DNA from: Lachnospiraceae bacterium UBA1201
Lineage (GTDB): Bacteria > Bacillota > Clostridia > Lachnospirales > Lachnospiraceae
DNA length: 33,425 nt
Direction: 5' to 3'
Assembly: GCA_002309675.1 (NCBI GenBank)
Contig: DBXX01000045.1
Coordinates: forward strand, 1 to 33,425
Below, piece after piece: positions 9,361-17,970 of this stretch. The notes under the pieces are model-generated. The model was not told the origin of the DNA, made no database searches, and saw nothing but the letters and a program-made list of their open reading frames with translations. Every line of letters starts with the position of its first letter. The stretch's first letter is position 1. The position numbers were made by a program, and so were the translations under genes.

Positions 9361-9447
9361 TGTCCGAACCTCCATAAAACTTTATAACGAAACCGGGTGA
9401 CGCTCCACCCTGTTCTTACACCTGTTTATTCAGGTCATACACCCTGA
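9361..9447 (-). other. Intercistronic gap with two short hairpins
   Basis: This 87-nt gap is unusual for an otherwise tightly packed operon. It contains GGGTG/CACCC (9395-9399 with 9406-9410) and ACCTG/CAGGT (9420-9424 with 9431-9435). No T-run follows, so termination is not supported. mRNA processing or stability is possible. Confidence 0.4.
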
Positions 9448-10485
9448 CTATTTCTTCGCCACGAGCTTCTGAAACTTCTTAATAACCGAGTCACACACCA
9501 TTTTCAGAATAAATGCCAAGATCAAGGTAAGGATCACAGAAGCAACTACGTACAGTCCGGAGTTCAACGTATAGCCGAACACAAAGATCATCAACGCAAA
9601 GACTCCGCGGTGCATGATATACACCTCATAAGATATGCTACCGATAAAACGGTTGATCTTATTTCCCACTTTCAGGTTCGAGATCAGTTCGTACATGAAA
9701 GCCGTGATCATAATACCCAACGCTATCTTAAGGAGGTAATCGCCCCAGATATGTACCGTCTTAAATTTCAAATATGCGACACCGGTCACCGCGGATAAAA
9801 CCATCAGGCAGATGCTTTTGACAAACCAGCGCTCGCGGATCACTGCCTTGATTCTGTCCGCGTATTTCGCAGCCAGAATGCCATATGCAAATCCTAAGGG
9901 CTCAACGACCCATTTGGATGTGATCTTAAAGTCTGTAAAATAATCGATCAGACTGAAACACAGAACGATCAGACACATGGTCCAGTCCTGCCAATGCTTC
10001 CCTTTGATGAACATCGGCGCGATCTTGTATACGAGCCAGAACACGAAATAGTTCAACAGAAGAACCTTGACCCAGCCATTGATATCCACATAAGAATACC
10101 ACGAATAATCATTTCCGATCAGCGATTTCATCGCAACTTCAAACACGTTTGCAATGATCGCCGGCAAAAGGATATGCGGCAGTCGGCGAGCCCAAAAGTG
10201 GTCCAGGTATCCCGGCTTATGTTCCATGCTCCACTTCAACCCGTACGCGCTGGTCATGAAGAAGAAGGTAACACCGATATAGGCAAACGATCCCATCATG
10301 TCCTGAATGCGGTTCTGATACTCGACCGGAACATGGACTAATACAACAATGATACACCAAAAGCCTCGAAGAAACGATGTATCGTCTACCGTCATAAAGC
10401 TGTTCTTTTTGGGGCTGTACTTCACTCCCCACAGGGTCGAAACCGCAATGAAGAGTACCAACAGTCCCATAAATACATATGTCAT
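9448..10485 (-). CDS. Membrane acyltransferase (acyltransferase family 3)
   Basis: The protein has 345 residues with about ten hydrophobic segments. The family signature R-x10-H is visible as R40 and H51 (FLRGFWCIIVVLVHVP), the His being the expected catalytic residue. FFFMTSAYGLKWS and WARRLPHILLP follow, as in other members. This family O-acylates (often O-acetylates) glycans at the membrane. The likely target here is a sugar of the operon's polysaccharide. The start at 10485 has an AGAGGGG stretch upstream. It follows the flippase gene by 15 nt. A second, distinct acyltransferase of the same family is at 17971-19020, so two positions may be acylated. Confidence 0.87.
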   Translation of the reverse strand: MTYVFMGLLVLFIAVSTLWGVKYSPKKNSFMTVDDTSFLRGFWCIIVVLVHVPVEYQNRIQDMMGSFAYIGVTFFFMTSAYGLKWSMEHKPGYLDHFWARRLPHILLPAIIANVFEVAMKSLIGNDYSWYSYVDINGWVKVLLLNYFVFWLVYKIAPMFIKGKHWQDWTMCLIVLCFSLIDYFTDFKITSKWVVEPLGFAYGILAAKYADRIKAVIRERWFVKSICLMVLSAVTGVAYLKFKTVHIWGDYLLKIALGIMITAFMYELISNLKVGNKINRFIGSISYEVYIMHRGVFALMIFVFGYTLNSGLYVVASVILTLILAFILKMVCDSVIKKFQKLVAKK

Positions 10486-10500
10486 CCCACAAACCCCTCT

Positions 10501-12024
10501 TTACTTCTTCAATATCTGCTTAACCTTCCCCATGGCATAAGAGAACTCTTTCATCCGAAAACTAAAGAGTAAAAAAATCAGATTGGGAACGACCAGGCAG
10601 AGAGCAAAACGCAACGCCAGACAACCGATTCCATGCTGCCAAGGTAAAAGCATACATATGCCATAAGTGGACGCACACATGATCATGGTCTTCCCCAGAT
10701 TGATCAGTTCCTGCCTAACGTATTTTATAGGACTCCTCTTAAACAGATTCCGGAACAGAACGACCGTCTCCCAAGGGAAATTGATGACGACCATACATAC
10801 GATCGTCGAAATAAACACTCCGTTGATCCCGATCAGCAGGACCAGGCAGATATTCACGATAATGTTAAACAGCGCGGAAACATACGGTTTCCAGAAATCG
10901 GCCTGCCACATGCCGGCCGCATCTTTAAAGTATAATCCGGTCGTACGAAACTGCCATGAATAGTAATAGATCACCATGCAGATCAATGAAGAGGTGGACA
11001 GCAGCATATCTTTTCCCATCCAGAGTTCCATAAACGGCTGGAAGAGACAGAGCAAACATACGGAGCACCATGCGACTAACCAGGACAGAACGAAATTAAT
11101 GTTTTCAAACAGAGTGTAGTTTTTCTCTCTGGTTTCAACGACCAGACTGTTACCGATACCCGCCAGCATTCCGTTAAAAAAGATCGAGGTAAGGCTGACG
11201 ATAAAGAAAATGATGTAGTAGTAGTTGCTGTAGATCGCCAGAATTCCCAGGCCCAAAAACGCCGAGATCACCAGACTGTCCGCCGAGGTCACGACTGTCG
11301 TGCCGATCTTGTGTCCGACCAGCGCTTTCACCCTGCCGAAGATCTCATTCTTCTTCTCTTTGGAAACGGTGCCCTTCGGTTGATACTCAGGGTACATCCG
11401 GTTCGTCGCCCAGTTCACAAAGAGGTTATTGACCACCGTGAACAGTGGCTTCACGATAATGTAGATGTAGTAGTCTTTAAAGATCAGAAGCAGGATCACC
11501 TGCGTCAGATTCAACAACAGATGCACCACCGTACCGATATTACTGCTGACATCGGTCCGCTGATGTGCCATAAGCAATGAATTTTTAAACGCAAACAGCA
11601 AATACGAGAGAACCGTATCTACCAAAAAGATCATGTAGAGGACCGTAATATTGATCCCCTCGACTCCGCCTTTGATGAGTAGCGGCAGGAACGGGATCAG
11701 GACCACACCGATGCCGAAAACGATCAGACCGATGATGCGATAAACGGTTTTATAGAGAGCCAAAAGGGAACAGATCGCATCTCCGTCGCCTTCCGCGATA
11801 GGCTTATACATCGAATAGACCATCGCTGACCCGATGCCCAGTTCCGCCAGATTCAGGACATGCAAAATAGAAGTAAACAGGTTATTTAATCCCAGATACT
11901 CTTTTCCCAGCACATTTATGATAATAGCCCTGATCAGGAACGGAAGGAGCAGGGATACCCCCTTATTCACCATACCCCATAACAAATTCCGCGCCGAATT
12001 TTTAGTTCGATCCAATCGCTTCAT
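10501..12024 (-). CDS. Wzx-type oligosaccharide flippase (MATE/MVF-like)
   Basis: The protein has 507 residues with about 12-14 hydrophobic segments. The N-terminus MKRLDRTKNSARNLLWG is characteristic of polysaccharide export (RfbX/Wzx) proteins, followed by LPFLIRAIIINVLGKEYLG. The ATG at 12024 is chosen for this reason. A longer frame to 12069 begins with TTG and has no ribosome binding site. The gene overlaps the stop region of the upstream Wzy/ligase-like gene by 23 nt, suggesting coupled translation. Its role should be to flip the undecaprenyl-linked repeat unit to the outer face of the membrane. The neighbouring membrane protein would then polymerise or ligate it. Confidence 0.88.
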   Translation of the reverse strand: MKRLDRTKNSARNLLWGMVNKGVSLLLPFLIRAIIINVLGKEYLGLNNLFTSILHVLNLAELGIGSAMVYSMYKPIAEGDGDAICSLLALYKTVYRIIGLIVFGIGVVLIPFLPLLIKGGVEGINITVLYMIFLVDTVLSYLLFAFKNSLLMAHQRTDVSSNIGTVVHLLLNLTQVILLLIFKDYYIYIIVKPLFTVVNNLFVNWATNRMYPEYQPKGTVSKEKKNEIFGRVKALVGHKIGTTVVTSADSLVISAFLGLGILAIYSNYYYIIFFIVSLTSIFFNGMLAGIGNSLVVETREKNYTLFENINFVLSWLVAWCSVCLLCLFQPFMELWMGKDMLLSTSSLICMVIYYYSWQFRTTGLYFKDAAGMWQADFWKPYVSALFNIIVNICLVLLIGINGVFISTIVCMVVINFPWETVVLFRNLFKRSPIKYVRQELINLGKTMIMCASTYGICMLLPWQHGIGCLALRFALCLVVPNLIFLLFSFRMKEFSYAMGKVKQILKK

Positions 12025-13333
12025 ATTCGTTTTTAGCCTTACTTCTTGCTCTGATACGTGAATATGCAACCAAAAGCATGATCACAACAGCGAACACTTG
12101 CACTTCCTGATTCTGCATAACGCTGAACAAAACGAGAGTATAAGCCATCAGCAATGCCGTTACCACACGGGCGAAACTCAGATGACCCTCCCATTCGTCC
12201 GGAGCCTTCATCCGTTTATTCATCGCATGAATGATAAGCATCAGGAAAAAATAAATCTCTGCCAATAGTCCGATAGCGCCATATCGGTAAAATGTCCTGA
12301 GCCATTCCACCTCAATCGAGCTCTTCGTCTGTACATAGCCTCCGCTATTTATAAACTTATGTTCAAACGTTTTATATGCGCCTCTTCCGACCCAACGGTG
12401 TCCCGCGGATTCGTCGTAGACCCATTTATACAGATCAATGCGGTTACCGATACCGCTCGCATTATCCATAAATCCATACTCTGCGAGCGCAGAAGCATAA
12501 TCTTCATCGATCATAGCCAAGACCACATAACCGGATAACTTCACCAGGTTTCTGGCCCTCTCAACGAAGATACTGGAAATCAAAACTATGATCACCAGGA
12601 CAAAAAACCAACGGAATACTTTTCGGATGAAGAGCTGATGACCCGAAAACCACAGGATCAAAACAAACATGATCGCGAGGCCGATCATAGGTCCGCGGGA
12701 CATCGCGAACCCTTCGTTGAGCAGCATCAACGCCCCCGCGAAATACAGAAAACGTTTCTTTTCGACCGTCAGTCTGTATATGATCAGCGCCAACATGATC
12801 AAACAGTAACATCCATACGAGATCGCGTGAGATGTAAAAGAGATGATTCTGAGGATACCCAGACGGGTCGGGTTATAATTTAGTTTTGAGCCTATCGTAT
12901 TCACCAGGCTGAAGAAGTTAAAATGCGTAAACTCTTCGACCAGACCGAATACGCCGACAATGATACTGCCGACAATGACACAATCGATGATCGAAAAGAA
13001 GCGTTCCTTCGTGTTGATCACTTCGCTTCCGACGTAAACGACGACCAACCAGAGGGAAACCTGTGTATACACGATGATCCATTCTGAGTGGTACATCTGA
13101 AGTAAGAGCATGACCGAAGACCATATGAAGATCTCGATGAAAAGCGGATATGCTCTGTCTCTCTTTGTGACCACAAATCCTTTTGTCAGTATTACCAGCA
13201 TGATCGCGGTAAACAAAAGGATCATCTCTCTGACCGCTATCCCGCCGACATAAAAGTAGCCGGGACAGATCGGATACAGAAGCGCAAACAGTTTCAGAAT
13301 GCTTATCGATCCAATGTAAAGATGTTTATTCAT
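12002..13333 (-). CDS. O-antigen ligase/polymerase-like (Wzy-type) membrane protein
   Basis: The protein has 443 residues and about 11-12 hydrophobic segments. The ATG at 13333 (MNKHLYIG) has GGAGG 5 nt upstream. A GTG 12 nt earlier overlaps the ribosome binding site. The SRGPMIGLAIMF segment and a large extracytoplasmic loop ending GRGAYKTFEH, followed by WLRTFYRYGAIGLLAE, are typical of the Wzy_C/O-antigen ligase family. It should polymerise flipped repeat units or transfer them to an acceptor in the wall. Polymerase and ligase cannot be separated by sequence. Location between the flippase and pyruvyl transferase genes supports the assignment. Confidence 0.82.
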   Translation of the reverse strand: MNKHLYIGSISILKLFALLYPICPGYFYVGGIAVREMILLFTAIMLVILTKGFVVTKRDRAYPLFIEIFIWSSVMLLLQMYHSEWIIVYTQVSLWLVVVYVGSEVINTKERFFSIIDCVIVGSIIVGVFGLVEEFTHFNFFSLVNTIGSKLNYNPTRLGILRIISFTSHAISYGCYCLIMLALIIYRLTVEKKRFLYFAGALMLLNEGFAMSRGPMIGLAIMFVLILWFSGHQLFIRKVFRWFFVLVIIVLISSIFVERARNLVKLSGYVVLAMIDEDYASALAEYGFMDNASGIGNRIDLYKWVYDESAGHRWVGRGAYKTFEHKFINSGGYVQTKSSIEVEWLRTFYRYGAIGLLAEIYFFLMLIIHAMNKRMKAPDEWEGHLSFARVVTALLMAYTLVLFSVMQNQEVQVFAVVIMLLVAYSRIRARSKAKNEYEAIGSN

Positions 13334-13351
13334 CTTCGCCTCCACAGGAGA

Positions 13352-14509
13352 TTATCGTCTTTTATCAGCCAACAATCCCTGAATATCCTTTTCAAACTTA
13401 GTCAGAAGTCTGTCAACGATCTTTAATGATCTCTTCTGCATCTTACTGTAGCGATCCCGGTTTTGGATCAGCTCGATGGTCGAAGCAATCGCTTCTTCCG
13501 TGGAACATACACAACCGTCAACATAATAAGGGTATTTCAGGTCCTCATACAGCCCCTTAAACTTCCGGCTGTAAGCAAACGGAATGGTAAATACCCCCGT
13601 AGAAAATGCTCCGATCGTGGCGTGCATCCGTGCACCGATGAAAATATCCATACCTGCGATGTATTCCTTCGCCTGGATCGGATCTTCAAAGTCCTCCGGA
13701 ACGAATACATACGAGTATTCTTCTTTCAGGGCTTTGCAAACCTCAGAGTCGCTGTCCGGGATCTTTCTTCCCTCACAAAATGATTTGGTCACGTGCGGTA
13801 TCAGGTGGACATTGTACCCCTCCGAATGACCATATTCTATCATTTTTCGTATATACTCGCAATATGATGTTTTTAAGCCAAACTGATTCTCATTCCCGTT
13901 AAATCCGCCCTGCCACAACAGGCCGGAAACATTGATACCGAGGTTCTTACCCTCGAACTGCTTCGGCGTTTCGATCTTCAAACCAAACGCCATATCCGTT
14001 AAGGAGACCACTTTACGGTGTGAAATGGACTGCGCATACTCTTTCGAGATCGAGTCTCTCGAATAAACTTTTGCGGACATCCGGATCGCCTTTCCTGCCA
14101 TCCGTTCCAACATCCGGCTTTTGAACGGACCGTATGTCTGCGGAGTCAGCACGAGGCGGGCTTTCGATCTGGCGGCCAATATCTTAACGAGCGTATGACG
14201 GATCACACTCTTCGTGAAGTAAATATCCGAAAAACCATCGCCATAGGATTCATCAAAGATGATGTCACACTCATTCAGCTTCTTAAGAAAACCCTTGAAA
14301 TCTTTTTTCAGACTGATCCTGTAGATCTCGATGTTCAACTGAGGGAAGCGCTCCGGGACCAGTCCCAGCGATTTCTCCTCGTGAAAGTCAACAATGTCGA
14401 TCTTCTCATTCGGAAACATCTCGGTGAGCATACCCAAAAACGAATATGTCAGAGCCTGACACCCCATATTCTCATGTGCAAACGTAAATCCTAACAGTCC
14501 GATCTTCAT
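13352..14509 (-). CDS. Polysaccharide pyruvyl transferase family protein
   Basis: The protein has 385 residues and is soluble. The N-terminus KIGLLGFTFAHENMGCQALT, a central DIIFDESYGDGFSD, LVLTPQTYGPF, and the C-terminal ARMHATIGAFSTGVFTIPFAYSRKFKGL are hallmarks of the PS_pyruv_trans (CsaB/WcaK-like) family. The H in RMHA is conserved in the family. It would transfer a pyruvyl ketal from phosphoenolpyruvate to a sugar, giving the glycan a negative charge. Some family members act otherwise, so the substrate is not proven. Its ATG overlaps the stop of the upstream WbsX-like gene by 4 nt (ATGA), implying translational coupling, with GGAG upstream inside that gene. Confidence 0.86.
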   Translation of the reverse strand: MKIGLLGFTFAHENMGCQALTYSFLGMLTEMFPNEKIDIVDFHEEKSLGLVPERFPQLNIEIYRISLKKDFKGFLKKLNECDIIFDESYGDGFSDIYFTKSVIRHTLVKILAARSKARLVLTPQTYGPFKSRMLERMAGKAIRMSAKVYSRDSISKEYAQSISHRKVVSLTDMAFGLKIETPKQFEGKNLGINVSGLLWQGGFNGNENQFGLKTSYCEYIRKMIEYGHSEGYNVHLIPHVTKSFCEGRKIPDSDSEVCKALKEEYSYVFVPEDFEDPIQAKEYIAGMDIFIGARMHATIGAFSTGVFTIPFAYSRKFKGLYEDLKYPYYVDGCVCSTEEAIASTIELIQNRDRYSKMQKRSLKIVDRLLTKFEKDIQGLLADKRR

Positions 14510-15609
14510 TCGTGTTGTTCTCCAAATAACTTTTTGATCTCTTCGAGATAACGGTAGCCGTTCTTTTTATCCGGCTCCAGGTAGGTTCCCTCGCCCCACT
14601 CATTCCAGGCGTTGACGAAAATATACCGGTTTCCGTTCTCTGTGGCCTTTTTGCGCTGCTCGGCCAGATAATGTCCGAATTTCTCTGGGGTGCATCCCAT
14701 CACGATACGGCCCTTCTTGCCTTTTCGCGCTGTATTGTCCCAGTCGACAAAGGCTCCCAAAAACAGTTCCTTTGTTGCAGGGCACTTTAAGCGGGGTTTC
14801 AGGACCCGCTTCCATAAAACGTCATAATCATAGATCTGATTATTCGACGAAAACTTCTTATTAAACCGCATCGACAAAAGCTTATAGCGAATTTTGTCGG
14901 AAAGTGAACGGCCGTCCGTCATCGAATACAACGGCTCAAACTGCAACAGCGCGTCCGAGACCTCGGCGCAGGAACTGCTCTGGTAACAGTTGACTTCCTC
15001 GACCAGATACAATCCGGAAAATCCCTCTTCCTTCGTTCTGCGCTTCAGATACGCAACCATCTCTTCCGCATTCGGGATACTGTTGATCCTGTAGATCACG
15101 AGCGCCGGCTTGCCGTCGATGCAGATATAAGCGGGGTCGCGGAAGAACGTCAGAAGGTACTGAAAATGCTCCTCCCACTCCTTCTCACCGCCGTATTCCT
15201 GCGGCATCAGGATCGTTGCGCCCTTCCCCTCCCAGACACGCGTCCAGGGTTCATTGGCCCAACACAAACAGTACGGAAGCTTATGGCCGTCATAATCCCG
15301 GATCATTTCCAGCGGCTTATGCAGCAGCAGCTTCCCGTTAAACCAATAGTGATAGTAGCAAAACCCGGAGAGCCCGTATTCTTCAGCCAGCTGCATCTGC
15401 CACAGCATCTCGGAAAGTTCCGTCAGATCATAGTAATGATCATTCAGCGGTTCCCTGGGTTGATTATGTCCGGGGAACAGTTTCACGGCTTTCTTCGTGT
15501 TCGTCCACTCGGTAAAACCTTTTCCCCACCATTCGTCGTTCTCGGGAAATGTATGAAATTGAGGCAAATGGAATGCGATCAGTTTAACCTTGCTTTCCTG
15601 GTCTTTCAT
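14506..15609 (-). CDS. WbsX-like glycosyltransferase / GH99-like domain protein
   Basis: The protein has 367 residues. It shows the classic WbsX features: AFHLPQFHTFPENDEWWGKG at the start, GFTEWTN, GFCYYHYWFNGKLLLHKPLE, LPYCLCWANEPWTRVWEG and the end motif NAWNEWGEGTYLEPD. The fold is related to GH99 TIM-barrel enzymes, but members in polysaccharide loci are usually called glycosyltransferases, and biochemical evidence is thin. A GGGAGA ribosome binding site precedes the ATG at 15609. It is 18 nt after the GT2 gene and overlaps the pyruvyl transferase by 4 nt. It is expected in the cytoplasm, acting on the operon's repeat unit; donor unknown. Confidence 0.86.
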   Translation of the reverse strand: MKDQESKVKLIAFHLPQFHTFPENDEWWGKGFTEWTNTKKAVKLFPGHNQPREPLNDHYYDLTELSEMLWQMQLAEEYGLSGFCYYHYWFNGKLLLHKPLEMIRDYDGHKLPYCLCWANEPWTRVWEGKGATILMPQEYGGEKEWEEHFQYLLTFFRDPAYICIDGKPALVIYRINSIPNAEEMVAYLKRRTKEEGFSGLYLVEEVNCYQSSSCAEVSDALLQFEPLYSMTDGRSLSDKIRYKLLSMRFNKKFSSNNQIYDYDVLWKRVLKPRLKCPATKELFLGAFVDWDNTARKGKKGRIVMGCTPEKFGHYLAEQRKKATENGNRYIFVNAWNEWGEGTYLEPDKKNGYRYLEEIKKLFGEQHE

Positions 15610-15627
15610 GACTTCTGTCTCCCTTTC

Positions 15628-16680
15628 TTAGTTCCATTTATCTCCAAAGAATTTCCTGTAGACCTTTAACAGGTCGATCAGCAAACCGTAGCAACGGTAT
15701 TTGCACAGGATGATCGTCGCCCAACTCTTTTTGTCTCTTTTGAACACCTCGAAGTTCACCCCGCGTTCGGTGCCGAAGGCTAGCTGCGGCAACCGGGCGA
15801 TGCGGGCCACTACTTGCTTTTTCTGACGTTTGCTGTACGGGCAATTCTCATGCAGCAACTGGATCGTAATGATGTTGCGGAGGATATCCGACGCCATCTG
15901 ATTCCTCTGAATGCGGGACTCGCGGGTGTCCGGCATCCGCTCCCAGATCGGCATCTCATGTTCTGCCGTCTTAAGGATCGAAGCGATCTTATTTCGGTTA
16001 AATTTGCGGGACGTCGAAGAGGCATCCCTGCGATAATGCACATAATACGTTTCCGGGTTGATGACGATGCAGGATCCCACTTCGAACAAGCGAAGCGAAA
16101 AATCCATGTCTTCACTGCCGTAGCGCATCTTCTCGTCGAAAACGATGCCGTTTTCGCGGATCGTGGAGAGTTTGTAGATACCGTTCCACAGGTTCGTCAT
16201 ATAGCCCCGGGAGCGGATCTTGTAATACTCCGTATATTTATCATCGTCACGATAAACATGCAGGCCGTAGCCCTGTGTCTCTTTCGTGCGGATGACCGTG
16301 TCATCTTTCAGCACATCGATCAGACGACGGCCGAATTTCACCATATCTGCATCGTACTGCTCAGCCAGTTTGACGTTCTCCTCCAGCAAGCCGGGAAGGA
16401 AATCATCGTCATCGTCGCAGAAGGCAATGTATTCGCCGCGGGCCAGTTCCATACCCTTGTTCCGCGCCTTACAGATGCCGCCGTTCTGCTCCGAATGATG
16501 CACCCGCACACGTGCGTCTTTTTCGGCATATCCGTCACAGATCGCAGGACTTTTGTCCGACGCGCAGTCGTCCACCAGGATCAGTTCGAAGTCCTGAAAC
16601 GACTGTGCCAGAATACTGTCGATCGCTTTACTTACGTATTCTTCCGAGTTATAAACCGGCATTACAATGCTGATCTTCAT
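15628..16680 (-). CDS. Family 2 glycosyltransferase
   Basis: The protein has 350 residues. The GT-A start KISIVMPVYNSEEYVSKAI and LILVDDCASDKSP bind the nucleotide. An acidic run D89-D93 (FCDDDDDF) is the metal-binding DXD-like motif, and SEDMDFSLRL near residue 190 is the usual ED acceptor-side motif. No long membrane anchor is seen, so it works at the inner face of the membrane. The ATG at 16680 lies 4 nt after the LicD stop and its AAGGAAA site overlaps that stop. It adds one sugar of the repeat unit; donor and linkage are unknown. Confidence 0.9.
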   Translation of the reverse strand: MKISIVMPVYNSEEYVSKAIDSILAQSFQDFELILVDDCASDKSPAICDGYAEKDARVRVHHSEQNGGICKARNKGMELARGEYIAFCDDDDDFLPGLLEENVKLAEQYDADMVKFGRRLIDVLKDDTVIRTKETQGYGLHVYRDDDKYTEYYKIRSRGYMTNLWNGIYKLSTIRENGIVFDEKMRYGSEDMDFSLRLFEVGSCIVINPETYYVHYRRDASSTSRKFNRNKIASILKTAEHEMPIWERMPDTRESRIQRNQMASDILRNIITIQLLHENCPYSKRQKKQVVARIARLPQLAFGTERGVNFEVFKRDKKSWATIILCKYRCYGLLIDLLKVYRKFFGDKWN

Positions 16681-16684
16681 GATG

Positions 16685-17506
16685 TTATTTCCTTACCAGT
16701 TCCGTGGAGTGGGTATTTCTTTTTTCTTCCGGAGGCAGCTTCATGTAGTCTCCGTAGATCTTCGTCAGATACGCATCGTAGTTCGCGGGCGCAGGGAACT
16801 GCTCTCCCTCAAACGTATAGAGCGCACCCTTTCCATAGTATTTTTTCTTATCCATGATCGAATTGAAGCGATACGCCCCGTTAAAGTTCATGTACACACG
16901 GGATTTGGAGGCCGGATATCTCATCAGTGCCTTCTCCAGTTTCGCATACTGCTTCGTCAGGTTCATAAAGCGTCCCGGCTTCAGCGTTGTTCCGATAAAC
17001 ATCAGGAACTTCTCGTACCAGGGGCGATTGGGCTTCGTATCCTGAACGTCCTTATAGTTCGCCCAGCCGATCATCACTCTCCTCCACAGGAGACGGATCT
17101 TTTGCACCTTAAGTGCGATCTTGCCGTCGGGCATGCCGTCCAGCGGGAAGATGTCGATCCATGCCGGCTCGATACGATCATCACTGAAACTGTGATTGAT
17201 CACGCAGACCTTATGATTTACCAGACGGGCTACCGGATGATGATAGTCCGGATCCGTAGCGTAGCACTTAAACTCCATGCCTTCCGGGAGTTCCTTATTT
17301 ACCACCTTAACGAATTTACGGTAGTCTTCTCTCGGGAGGGCGATATCCATGTCATCATCCCACGGAATGAAACCATGATGACGCACGGCACCCAAAAACG
17401 TGCCGCCGCTCAGATAATATGTGAGCTTGTATTTTTCACAAATGCGCCGAAGCTGAAGCAACATCTCCAGTTCGACTTCGTGGAGTTCTTTTAAATCGTC
17501 TGCCAT
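16685..17506 (-). CDS. LicD family phosphotransferase
   Basis: The protein has 273 residues. The LicD core is clear: LSGGTFLGAVRHHGFIPWDD followed by DMDIALPREDY, with D50-D52 and D54 as the likely metal-binding catalytic acids. LicD-family enzymes move a phospho-alcohol (phosphocholine, phosphoglycerol or phosphoribitol) from a CDP-activated donor onto a glycan. The gene directly follows a TagD-like cytidylyltransferase (17521-17949, 14-nt gap), which could make that donor. No choline kinase or choline transporter is in the window, so phosphocholine is not favoured over glycerol phosphate. The start at 17506 has GGAAGG about 9 nt upstream. Confidence 0.9.
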   Translation of the reverse strand: MADDLKELHEVELEMLLQLRRICEKYKLTYYLSGGTFLGAVRHHGFIPWDDDMDIALPREDYRKFVKVVNKELPEGMEFKCYATDPDYHHPVARLVNHKVCVINHSFSDDRIEPAWIDIFPLDGMPDGKIALKVQKIRLLWRRVMIGWANYKDVQDTKPNRPWYEKFLMFIGTTLKPGRFMNLTKQYAKLEKALMRYPASKSRVYMNFNGAYRFNSIMDKKKYYGKGALYTFEGEQFPAPANYDAYLTKIYGDYMKLPPEEKRNTHSTELVRK

Positions 17507-17520
17507 AATACTATGCCTTC

Positions 17521-17949
17521 CTATTCTTCGATTTTCTTCTCTTCCATGGGACGCAGTTCCGTGCTGGAAACGCCCGCAGTGTGCGGAAGGAAGACCAGAT
17601 CAACGCCTTGTTTCGCCAGGTCGATCCGCGTCTGCTCCCATCTGGGATTTCCTTTCCAGTCATCCCCGATGAAGATCGCGTCGAAATGGTAGAGATCCAA
17701 TGCCGTCTGCTTGTCTAAAGTATGGGCAATAACGACCTCGTCGACCGCTTTGATATTGCGGACGATCTCGGCACGCTCCGTTTCACGGATGATCGGAGTC
17801 TTATGTTTATATTCCTGCACTAAAGAATCTGCATTGACCCCCACGATCAGATATTCGCACTGTTCTTTCGCGCGGTTCAGAAGATTCAAGTGACCGATAT
17901 GAAACATATCATAGACGCCTTGTGTATATCCTACTTTATACTTCTTCAT
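17521..17949 (-). CDS. TagD-like cytidylyltransferase (glycerol-3-phosphate cytidylyltransferase family)
   Basis: The protein has 142 residues, a normal length for TagD. It carries GVYDMFHIGHLNLL, with the HxGH signature at H17-H20, and the C-terminal HTAGVSSTELR segment, a variant of the family's RTEGISTT motif. These bind CTP and the phosphate of the substrate. The probable reaction is CTP plus glycerol-3-phosphate to CDP-glycerol, but related enzymes use other phospho-alcohols. Its place directly before licD suggests it supplies that transferase. GGAGAG lies 6 nt before the ATG. It is 21 nt downstream of an acyltransferase gene. Confidence 0.85.
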   Translation of the reverse strand: MKKYKVGYTQGVYDMFHIGHLNLLNRAKEQCEYLIVGVNADSLVQEYKHKTPIIRETERAEIVRNIKAVDEVVIAHTLDKQTALDLYHFDAIFIGDDWKGNPRWEQTRIDLAKQGVDLVFLPHTAGVSSTELRPMEEKKIEE

Positions 17950-17970
17950 CAGAAACTCTCCATTCGATCG

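Noticed and set aside
12025..12069. Longer N-terminus for the flippase starting at a TTG codon
   Set aside because: The TTG has no ribosome binding site and the conserved flippase N-terminus begins at the ATG at 12024.
15814..16857. Long open frame on the plus strand (347 codons) opposite the GT2 gene
   Set aside because: It lies antisense to a gene with clear GT2 motifs, lacks a family signature, and reflects the codon bias of the real gene. The same applies to 504-1127, 4964-5581, 8488-9387, 16667-17494 and 26737-27624 on the plus strand.
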